Below are positions 1 through 4,448 of a DNA stretch of 5,444 bases, piece by piece (position 1 is the first letter of the stretch; each line of letters begins with the position of its first letter). Both the position numbers and the translations under genes were made by a program. The notes under the pieces were generated by a model. That model worked only from the letters and a program-made list of their open reading frames with translations, was not told the origin of the DNA and searched no databases. The stretch lies in the NCBI GenBank assembly GCA_947440895.1, contig CANETO010000167.1, positions 1-5,444 on the forward strand, given 5' to 3'. This DNA is from Planctomycetaceae bacterium. Its GTDB lineage: Bacteria; Planctomycetota; Planctomycetia; Pirellulales; UBA1268.

Positions 1-379
1 ACTTCGGGTGGATGTCGACGAACTTGCGGCAGCGGTGGAGCGTGCGGACGTCCTCCTCGATCGCCTGGGCATCAAAGATCTGGCCGGCGCGGGTGACGAG
101 TTTGGGAAGTTTCGAGACGTCCGTGGCATGGTTTCCTTCGATCCGCACCTCGACGATGCGGTTGGCCTCGTCGACGGCGGCAGCCGCGGGCGGCTCCGGC
201 TGCGGCAGCGGCGTGATGCCGCCCGGAACCTGGGGCTGCTGCCCGTGGGCAACTGCCACCCACAGCCAGGCAACAGCACAGGCCGCAGGCAGCACGCCCA
301 TGGACAGCCTGCAATCGATGCGCCGCACGAGTGCGGGCGGCAGCGGGAACGTCGGTTTCAGGCTCGTGCGAGAGAGCAT
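1..379 (-). CDS. BamA/Omp85-family outer membrane protein, N-terminal part (signal peptide + first POTRA), partial
   Basis: The frame is open from an ATG at 379 to the window edge (126 codons), so the gene continues to the left. An in-frame TAG lies directly before this ATG and fixes it as the most upstream start. A second ATG (codon 27, position 301) would give a more normal signal peptide. Residues 28-46 are a hydrophobic segment (GVLPAACAVAWLWVAVAHG) with a likely signal peptidase site after AHG. Residues 47-70 are a Pro/Gln/Ala-rich linker. From about residue 74 the sequence reads IVEVRIEGNHATDVSKL, then TRAGQIFD, then IEEDVRTLHRCRKFVDI. This is the POTRA pattern: a beta strand, the GN turn, G-x-x-F, and D-x-x-x-L ending in an aromatic/V strand. 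In BamA/TamA proteins POTRA domains are periplasmic and precede an outer-membrane beta-barrel that inserts or secretes proteins; the barrel lies outside this window. It is divergent from the YrdC-phosphatase gene. Other POTRA proteins (TamA, ShlB-like) cannot be excluded. No clear Shine-Dalgarno is seen. Confidence 0.8.
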   Translation of the reverse strand, partial: MLSRTSLKPTFPLPPALVRRIDCRLSMGVLPAACAVAWLWVAVAHGQQPQVPGGITPLPQPEPPAAAAVDEANRIVEVRIEGNHATDVSKLPKLVTRAGQIFDAQAIEEDVRTLHRCRKFVDIHPK

Positions 380-420
380 CTAAGGTGCCGATGAGGAAAG
401 GGGCGGCAGCGGGTCGGGGA

Positions 421-450
421 GGAATACCGCAGTCCCGGACTGCGTCACAA
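421..450 (-). promoter_or_regulatory. Candidate promoter for the BamA-like gene
   Basis: Reading the minus strand, TTGTGA (450-445) and TATTCC (426-421) are separated by 18 nt. They match the sigma-70 consensus at 4/6 and 3/6 positions. Transcription would start near 413, giving a leader of about 34 nt before the ATG at 379. The match is weak. The main support is its position and the perfect palindrome that fills the spacer. Confidence 0.3.
428..444. promoter_or_regulatory. 17-bp perfect palindrome in the divergent promoter region (candidate operator)
   Basis: CGCAGTCC-C-GGACTGCG is an 8+1+8 perfect inverted repeat. It lies 49 bp upstream of the BamA-like start and about 120 bp upstream of the candidate plus-strand promoter. 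It occupies the spacer of the candidate minus-strand promoter, where a bound dimeric regulator would block RNA polymerase. It could instead form an RNA hairpin (6-bp stem, 5-nt loop), but no T-run follows on either strand, so a terminator is unlikely. The binding protein is unknown. Confidence 0.4.
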
Positions 451-561
451 GCCGAAAAGTGTCCTGCGATCTGCTGGAACGGGGATTCCCGGCCACTTTT
501 TTGCCTGGCTGCGGCGGCAGCGATCTTCAGCGGCTCGCCCGTCCTGCCCAGACGCCGATGC

Positions 562-591
562 TTGACTACGCCGGGTAAATTCCGGTATTTT
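562..591 (+). promoter_or_regulatory. Candidate sigma-70-type promoter for the YrdC-phosphatase gene
   Basis: TTGACT (562-567) matches the -35 consensus at 5/6. After an 18-nt spacer, TATTTT (586-591) matches the -10 consensus at 4/6. The stretch from 562 to about 620 is clearly more AT- and T-rich than its surroundings. Transcription would start near 598, leaving a leader of about 78 nt before the ATG cluster at 676. This is the best-looking promoter in the window. It would also serve rpiB if the two genes are cotranscribed. Confidence 0.45.
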
Positions 592-624
592 TCCATGTTT
601 CCGTTCTGTTTCTGCGTTTCTCCC

Positions 625-639
625 GCGAGCACGGCTCGC
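625..639 (+). promoter_or_regulatory. Small perfect inverted repeat in the 5' UTR of the YrdC-phosphatase gene
   Basis: GCGAGC-ACG-GCTCGC is a 6-bp stem with a 3-nt loop, ending 36 nt before the ATG at 676. It lies inside the predicted leader transcribed from the 562-591 promoter. It has no T-run after it, so it is not an intrinsic terminator. It could affect leader stability or start-site accessibility, or be a protein-binding site. GC-rich DNA makes short stems like this fairly common. Confidence 0.3.
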
Positions 640-675
640 TGGGTGCATGGCAATCACCGACGTCGGGCCCTGCCC

Positions 676-693
676 ATGCCCATGCCCATGCCG
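676..693 (+). repeat. Triple in-frame ATGCC(C/G) hexamer at the translation start
   Basis: Three successive hexamers (ATGCCC, ATGCCC, ATGCCG) begin at 676, 682 and 688. They encode Met-Pro three times and are preceded by CTGCCC at 670. Each offers an in-frame start, so gain or loss of a unit changes the number of start codons without shifting the frame. Confidence 0.75.
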
Positions 694-1839
694 CCCTTGG
701 TCATTGATCTGCGCCGCTCTGAAGATGCCCGCGATGTCGTGCATCGTGCCGTTCAGTCATTGGCTGAGGGCAGAGCGGTCGCGTTCCCCACCGAGACCGA
801 CTACGTGGTCGCCGTCAGCGCCCGGCACGAAGCAGCGGCCGAGAGGCTCTCCTGCCTCGCCCCGCAGATGCCTGGGGAACCCCGGCTCTCGCTGGCTCTC
901 AAAAGTGCCGACGAGGCCCTCGATTGGGCGCCAGGGCTCAGTCCGCTGGGCCAACGACTGTCACGGCGGTGCTGGCCCGGACCTGTGACGATCATTGTCG
1001 GTGATGATCATCCCGACAGCCTCGTGCACCGGCTTCCTCCCGGTGTGCGGCAACTGATCGTCGGTTCCGGCCGACTCCGGCTGCGGGTCCCGGGCCATCC
1101 AATGCTCGCCGACTGCATGCGGATGCTGGCCGGCCCGGTCGTGCTGGCGGAGCCCGTCGGAGCGTCCCATGCCCCCCTCGTGACGGCAGCCGAGATCGTC
1201 GAGCGGTGCGAGGCAGTGGGGGCGGCGGTGGGGCTGGTGATCGATGATGGCCGCGCCCGGTATGCCCAGCCGGCCTCGACGATCGAGGTCGAGGCGTCCG
1301 GCTTCCGCCTGGCCCACCCTGGCATCGTCTCTGAAGAAACGCTCCGCCGCCTTTCCAGCCTGATGGTGCTCTTCGTCTGCACTGGCAACACCTGCCGGAG
1401 TCCGATGGCCGAGACACTGTTCCGAGAACTGGTCGCCCAGCGGCTTGGCTGCCGGGAGGACGAGATTGAACAGCGCGGCGTGGTGGTGGCCAGCGCTGGA
1501 ATCGCGGCCTGGGGGGGTGGCAAGGCGAGCACAGGCGCTCTGGAGGCGATGCGGGAGCGGGGAGCCGACCTGTCGGGCCACGAGAGCCAGCCGCTCACCG
1601 AAAATCTGGCCCGCCAGGCCGACATTATCTGGACCATGACGGCATCGCACCGGGCCACCATTCTGGCCCAATTTCCCGAGGTCGGCGGCCGCGTCGCGAT
1701 GCTTTCCCCGGACCGCCACGACGTCATCGACCCCATCGGCGGCACGCTGACCACCTACCGGAAATGTGCGGAGCAAATCCGCGAGCATTTGGCCAGTAGA
1801 CTCGATACACTCGGTCTTCAACTGTTCAGCGGCACGTGA
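676..1839 (+). CDS. Fusion: YrdC/Sua5-like domain + low-molecular-weight protein phosphatase (arginine-phosphatase type)
   Basis: The protein has 387 residues and two domains. Residues 1 to about 220 have the YrdC/Sua5/TsaC fold signature: FPTETDY (37-43), CWPGPVTII (99-107), LRVPGHP (136-142), ASTIEVE (200-206) and LAHPG (212-216). Canonical members make threonylcarbamoyl-AMP for tRNA t6A. Here the usual K-x-R motif (as in KGRP) reads APQMPGEPR (62-70), and the usual S-T-S-A-N reads LAEPV (157-161), so catalysis is doubtful. Residues 230-387 are a complete LMW-PTP domain. The P-loop is VCTGNTCRSP (234-243) with nucleophile Cys235 and Arg241, and the DPIGG loop holds the general acid Asp352. 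Thr239 sits where tyrosine phosphatases usually have Ile; in B. subtilis YwlE this Thr favours phosphoarginine. The start is ambiguous: three in-frame ATGs at 676, 682 and 688, with no Shine-Dalgarno; a GTG at 643 is also possible. rpiB follows after 94 nt. The cytoplasmic location is inferred. The fold and fusion are clear; the substrates of both domains are inferred. Confidence 0.88.
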   Translation: MPMPMPPLVIDLRRSEDARDVVHRAVQSLAEGRAVAFPTETDYVVAVSARHEAAAERLSCLAPQMPGEPRLSLALKSADEALDWAPGLSPLGQRLSRRCWPGPVTIIVGDDHPDSLVHRLPPGVRQLIVGSGRLRLRVPGHPMLADCMRMLAGPVVLAEPVGASHAPLVTAAEIVERCEAVGAAVGLVIDDGRARYAQPASTIEVEASGFRLAHPGIVSEETLRRLSSLMVLFVCTGNTCRSPMAETLFRELVAQRLGCREDEIEQRGVVVASAGIAAWGGGKASTGALEAMRERGADLSGHESQPLTENLARQADIIWTMTASHRATILAQFPEVGGRVAMLSPDRHDVIDPIGGTLTTYRKCAEQIREHLASRLDTLGLQLFSGT

Positions 1840-1866
1840 GCCGAGAACGAGACTGGCCGTGCTGAC

Positions 1867-1894
1867 GGGCTCGGTCAGGTGGGCTCGATCAGGT
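1867..1894 (+). repeat. 14-bp tandem direct repeat upstream of rpiB
   Basis: GGGCTCGGTCAGGT (1867-1880) is followed directly by GGGCTCGATCAGGT (1881-1894), identical at 13 of 14 positions. It lies in the 94-nt gap between the phosphatase stop codon and the rpiB start. It probably arose by slipped-strand duplication. A regulatory role is possible but not shown. Confidence 0.7.
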
Positions 1895-1925
1895 ATCGAT
1901 TTTTCCGGGATCGATTTTGTCAGGG
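1895..1925 (+). repeat. Second imperfect tandem repeat (about 15 bp), directly before the rpiB ribosome binding site
   Basis: ATCGATTTTTCCGGG (1895-1909) is followed by ATCGATTTTGTCAGGG (1910-1925). The first nine bases are identical in both copies and each unit contains the palindrome ATCGAT. The second copy ends in the GGG that forms part of the Shine-Dalgarno sequence. Together with the adjoining 14-bp repeat, almost the whole stretch 1867-1925 consists of duplicated units. Confidence 0.55.
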
Positions 1926-1927
1926 AG
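1923..1927 (+). promoter_or_regulatory. Ribosome binding site of rpiB
   Basis: GGGAG lies six nucleotides before the ATG at 1934, in a T-rich context. It is among the best Shine-Dalgarno sequences in the window. It decides for the 1934 start over in-frame upstream starts such as the GTG at 1859, which would add 25 residues not expected in RpiB. Confidence 0.7.
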
Positions 1928-1933
1928 TTTTTC

Positions 1934-2398
1934 ATGCGGATTGCCATCGGCAGCGACCATCGTGGTGTGGCGGCAAAGATACGGCTCATGGGGCTGCTGG
2001 AGCGCATGGGCAACGAGGTGATCGACTGTGGCTGCGACAGCGACGAGGCCGTTGACTATCCCGACATCGCCGCTGATGTCGCCAGGCGGGTGAGCCATGG
2101 CACGGTCGATCGCGGCATCCTGCTCTGCTGCACCGGCGTGGGGATGGCGATCGCCGCCAACAAACTACCGGGTGTCCGCGCGGCAACCTGCCACGACGAG
2201 GTCACGGCTGAAATGAGCCGCCGCCACAACGACCTCAACGTCCTCTGTCTCTCGGCCGAGATGATCGGGCCCGAGGTCCAGGACAAGCTGATCCGTACCT
2301 GGCTGGAGACTCCGTTCGAGGGGGGCCGCCACGCTCGTCGGGTCGCCAAAATCGCGGCTCTGGAATGCGAGTGCGAGGACGCCGACAAGACGTCCTGA
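1934..2398 (+). CDS. rpiB: Ribose-5-phosphate isomerase B (RpiB/LacAB family)
   Basis: This protein of 154 residues, close to the usual family length of about 150, interconverts ribose 5-phosphate and ribulose 5-phosphate in the non-oxidative pentose phosphate pathway. It acts in the cytoplasm. Family motifs run along its whole length: IAIGSDHRG (3-11), DYPDIA (41-46), GILLCCTGVGMAIAANK (61-77), CHDEVTAEMSRRHNDLNVL (86-104) and the C-terminal EGGRHARRV. Cys65 aligns with the catalytic Cys of E. coli RpiB (GILICGTG). The following residue is Cys66 where Gly is usual. His9 and His98 are also present. The start begins directly with the family's first beta strand and has a good Shine-Dalgarno. 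It lies downstream of the YrdC-phosphatase fusion, the same order as ywlC-ywlE-ywlF in Bacillus, so cotranscription is likely. Related LacA/LacB galactose-6-phosphate isomerases are an alternative, but the motifs and context favour RpiB. Confidence 0.95.
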   Translation: MRIAIGSDHRGVAAKIRLMGLLERMGNEVIDCGCDSDEAVDYPDIAADVARRVSHGTVDRGILLCCTGVGMAIAANKLPGVRAATCHDEVTAEMSRRHNDLNVLCLSAEMIGPEVQDKLIRTWLETPFEGGRHARRVAKIAALECECEDADKTS

Positions 2399-2618
2399 AC
2401 CGAGCCGACGGCCCCGGCAGGATGCCCCGTTTCGCGGAACTACGAAAAGTGATCGTGTCGTAGCGGTCATGCGGCCCGGGGGCCTGAAAACCGGGTATGA
2501 AACGTCTGAAAATTGATTGAACCGCACGGAGGCGTTGGTATCGTCGAACTTCAGATCGGGTCCGATCCGGCATGTGCCGGTGGCCCGCATCACGGCCCCT
2601 TTAGGGAATTCGCACGGC
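2399..2618. other. Intergenic region between rpiB and the hypothetical gene
   Basis: This gap of 220 nt has no convincing gene. It holds an AT-rich patch around 2484-2518 with three TGAAA words (2485, 2498, 2507), a GC-only near-palindrome GGCCCGGGGGCC (2473-2484), and a small stem CCGGC-ATGT-GCCGG (2567-2580). Neither stem has a following T-run. An open frame from 2517 joins the hypothetical gene in phase, but its first 34 codons do not resemble the rest. The gap is long enough for a separate promoter for the next gene; no strong -35/-10 pair was found. Confidence 0.5.
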
Positions 2619-3191
2619 ATGCCTCTCGCACACCATCCCGAACCGGACGAAGTCGAATGCCTTCTGCGTAACTGCGAACTACGCAACGAGATCGAGCCTT
2701 ACCTGGACGAATCGATCTGGGAGATCGACTTCCGCGTCCTGCCGACGGCCGTTGAAAACCGTTTTCTGGAATCGATGCTGGCCTGGGAGCGGGCGCCGCT
2801 CGTGCCGATCGCCCGCTGGTTTGAGCCCGTGCTGGCGTTGCAACCGGCCTGTACGCTCGATGACGATCAGGTGCGGGAACGCCTCTGGGAGACGATCGAG
2901 ACGCTCTATTCCCAGCGGGTCGTGCTCGACTTCACCGACCACCTGTCCGACCGGGAACTCTACGCCCTCATCCGTCGCGACATCCTGCCGGCCACGGTCA
3001 AGCGGGTAGACCTGCCCGACAACTATTTCCACTGGGATTGCAGCACCACCGACGTGGAAGACGCAACAGTCTGGCTGACCTACTACGCCAGCGACGAAGA
3101 GCGGGAGCAGTGGAGCCTCGAGGAGGGCCGCGATCCGCCTCCTCGGGCCGTGCCGCCCTATCCGCGGGCACTCCCCACCGCGCCGGTCTGA
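2619..3191 (+). CDS. Conserved hypothetical protein, 190 residues (planctomycete-type)
   Basis: No known enzyme family or catalytic motif is recognised. The protein is soluble, with no signal peptide or membrane segment. It is acidic and rich in aromatic residues. The likely helical N-terminal part (11-60) contains ECLLRNCELRNEIEPYLDES and FLESMLAWERAPLVPI. The centre (83-125) contains LWETIETLYSQRVVLDFTD, then HLSDRELYALIRRDILP. After this comes LPDNYFHWDC (132-141). The C-terminal tail (173-190) is Pro/Arg-rich, with PPPRAVPPYPRALP. The two long motifs look conserved, and from memory I associate this type of protein with planctomycete genomes, which I cannot verify here. The start at 2619 is chosen because AGGGA (2603-2607) precedes it by 11 nt; the frame extends to an ATG at 2517 without conserved-looking sequence. 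Codon use and reading-frame quality match the neighbours, so it is a real gene. Any role is unknown. Confidence 0.75.
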   Translation: MPLAHHPEPDEVECLLRNCELRNEIEPYLDESIWEIDFRVLPTAVENRFLESMLAWERAPLVPIARWFEPVLALQPACTLDDDQVRERLWETIETLYSQRVVLDFTDHLSDRELYALIRRDILPATVKRVDLPDNYFHWDCSTTDVEDATVWLTYYASDEEREQWSLEEGRDPPPRAVPPYPRALPTAPV

Positions 3192-3246
3192 TCTGCGATT
3201 CGGCAGACGGGAGGGCGGCTTTCCCGCAGGCGGTCGGCTGCCCTAT

Positions 3247-3276
3247 GCTTTTCCAGGCAGGGCTTTTCCAGGCAGG
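3247..3276 (+). repeat. Perfect 15-bp tandem repeat upstream of the QW-repeat protein gene
   Basis: GCTTTTCCAGGCAGG occurs twice with no gap (3247-3261 and 3262-3276), ending 22 nt before the ATG at 3299. If translation began at the in-frame ATG at 3245, the repeat would encode LFQAG twice. The unit is a multiple of three, so it keeps that frame. The perfect identity suggests a recent duplication. Confidence 0.85.
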
Positions 3277-3287
3277 CCACACCTCGC

Positions 3288-3291
3288 GGAG
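3288..3291 (+). promoter_or_regulatory. Ribosome binding site of the QW-repeat protein gene
   Basis: GGAG sits seven nucleotides before the ATG at 3299. It supports that start over the in-frame ATG at 3245, which has no comparable signal and would bury the signal peptide behind 18 extra residues. Confidence 0.6.
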
Positions 3292-3298
3292 ATGCATC

Positions 3299-4432
3299 AT
3301 GAACGTCGGAACAGCGGGATTATCATGGCTGCGTTTCCTAGGTGCGTGCTTCGCCATGCTGGGCCCGATCCTTTCGTCCGCCCACGGGGCCGACGAGGAA
3401 GCGATCCGCGCTGCGGTGGGACGGGCTTCCGCCTACCTGATCAAACAGGGGCAGGCCGCTGACGGCAGCTTCTCGGGCCCAAACGGTCCGGCCATCACAG
3501 CACTGGCAGTGACGGCCCTGGTGAAAACAGGCACGCCGACAGATGCCCCAGTCGTCACGAATGGCGTCGACTATCTGCTGCGGTTTCAGCAGGCCGACGG
3601 CGGCATCCACCCCCCCGCCTCATTCGCTTCCAACTACGAGACATCGATCGCGCTGGTGGCGCTTGCCACCTGCAACCGGGACGGCCGCTACGACAACCAG
3701 ATCAAGGCCGCACGGGCATTCGTTACGGGCCTGCAGTGGGATGACGGCGAGGGAAAGGGGGTAGACGATCCGGCCTATGGGGGTGCGGGATATGGCAAAA
3801 AGAACCGTCCGGATCTCTCCAACACATCGTTTCTGATCGAGGCCCTGCGGAGCGCGGGCACGAGCGCCGATGATCCGGCGATCCAACGAGCGCTGGTGTT
3901 CGTGTCGCGGACCCAGAATCTCGAGGGCCCGCACAACTCCCTGCCGTTTGCCGCCAAAAACCCGGACGGAGGCTTCTATTACACGCCTGCTAACGGCGGC
4001 GAGAGCTTTGCGGGCACGACGCCAGAGGGGGGCCTGCGGAGCTACGGATCGATGACCTACGCCGGGCTCAAGAGCATGATTTTTGCCGGGCTCACCAAGG
4101 ACGATCCCCGCGTGAAGGCGGCAGTTGAGTGGCTGGCACAGCACTACACCTTCACCGAAAACCCTGGCATGGGTGACGCCGGTCTCTACTACTATTTCCA
4201 AACGGCGGCCAAGGCCCTCGACAGCCTGGGTGAGGACACATTCACCGATGTGTCTGGTGTCGTGCATGTCTGGCGGAGCGAATTGTCCGACGCGATTATC
4301 GCGAAGCAGCAGCCCGACGGCTCGTGGATGAACACGAACCCTCGCTGGATGGAAAGCGATCCGAACCTCGTCACCAGCTACACGCTGCTCGCCCTGGCCT
4401 CATGCCTCCCCAAGCCACCCGCGGCACGGTAG
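3299..4432 (+). CDS. Secreted prenyltransferase/squalene-oxidase-repeat (alpha/alpha toroid) protein
   Basis: The protein has 377 residues. Residues 1-30 form a signal peptide: a hydrophobic core LRFLGACFAMLGPIL followed by SSAHG, with likely cleavage after Gly30. The mature part has at least five QW-like repeats of the squalene-hopene-cyclase/prenyltransferase type: QGQAADGSF (50-58), RFQQADGGI (95-103), GLQWDDGEG (144-152), NPDGGFYY (221-228) and KQQPDGSW (336-343). Between them are helices such as AITALAVTALV, TSIALVALA, YAGLKSMIFAGL and VTSYTLLALASC. In this superfamily the repeats build an alpha-alpha barrel. No DxDD motif of class II terpene cyclases is visible, and the protein is about half the length of a full cyclase. 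Hopene synthesis is therefore unlikely, and the generic label 'terpene cyclase/mutase family' could mislead. It is probably exported to the periplasm, as a binding or structural protein. It follows the hypothetical gene by 107 nt and converges on the G6PD gene with a 16-nt gap. Confidence 0.85.
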   Translation: MNVGTAGLSWLRFLGACFAMLGPILSSAHGADEEAIRAAVGRASAYLIKQGQAADGSFSGPNGPAITALAVTALVKTGTPTDAPVVTNGVDYLLRFQQADGGIHPPASFASNYETSIALVALATCNRDGRYDNQIKAARAFVTGLQWDDGEGKGVDDPAYGGAGYGKKNRPDLSNTSFLIEALRSAGTSADDPAIQRALVFVSRTQNLEGPHNSLPFAAKNPDGGFYYTPANGGESFAGTTPEGGLRSYGSMTYAGLKSMIFAGLTKDDPRVKAAVEWLAQHYTFTENPGMGDAGLYYYFQTAAKALDSLGEDTFTDVSGVVHVWRSELSDAIIAKQQPDGSWMNTNPRWMESDPNLVTSYTLLALASCLPKPPAAR

Positions 4433-4448
4433 ATCTTCGTTGATGGTT
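4433..4448. other. 16-bp convergent intergenic junction
   Basis: The stop codons of the QW-repeat gene (plus) and the G6PD-CNB gene (minus) are 16 bp apart. There is no hairpin plus T-run in this gap or just inside either gene end. Transcripts probably overlap at their 3' ends or end by a factor-dependent mechanism. Confidence 0.6.

Noticed and set aside
480..502. CGGG-GATT-CCCG stem followed by a T6 run
   Set aside because: The stem has only 4 bp, is separated from the T-run by several bases, and has no upstream plus-strand gene to terminate. It is probably chance.
72..653. Minus-strand open frame (193 codons) spanning the divergent promoter region
   Set aside because: It overlaps the BamA-like coding region in another frame and its product is Ala/Arg-rich without domain signal. 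The POTRA frame explains the same DNA.
647..988. Out-of-frame ATG at 647 starting a 113-codon frame over the YrdC-like region
   Set aside because: The product (Cys-Pro repeats, then Arg/Ser/Pro-rich) is a shadow of the YrdC-like domain frame. A regulatory upstream ORF is not supported.
1859..1933. Upstream GTG start that would extend RpiB by 25 residues
   Set aside because: The extension is made of the tandem repeats, has no family counterpart, and the ATG at 1934 has a good Shine-Dalgarno.
961..2013. Long minus-strand open frame (350 codons) opposite the YrdC-phosphatase gene
   Set aside because: It is antisense to a protein with unambiguous YrdC and LMW-PTP motifs. Its translation is low-complexity (His/Arg/Gly-rich) with no recognisable domain, as is usual for shadow frames in GC-rich DNA.
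2473..2484. GC-rich near-palindrome GGCCCGGGGGCC as a terminator after rpiB
   Set aside because: The loop would be only 2 nt and no T-run follows (TGAAAA comes next).
2513..2541. Possible promoter TTGATT...TGGTAT before the hypothetical gene
   Set aside because: The -10 matches consensus at only 3/6 positions and the region has no other supporting signal.
2517..2618. N-terminal extension of the 190-residue hypothetical protein
   Set aside because: The first 34 codons lack the acidic, aromatic character of the rest. The ATG at 2619 has an upstream AGGGA and gives a compact start.
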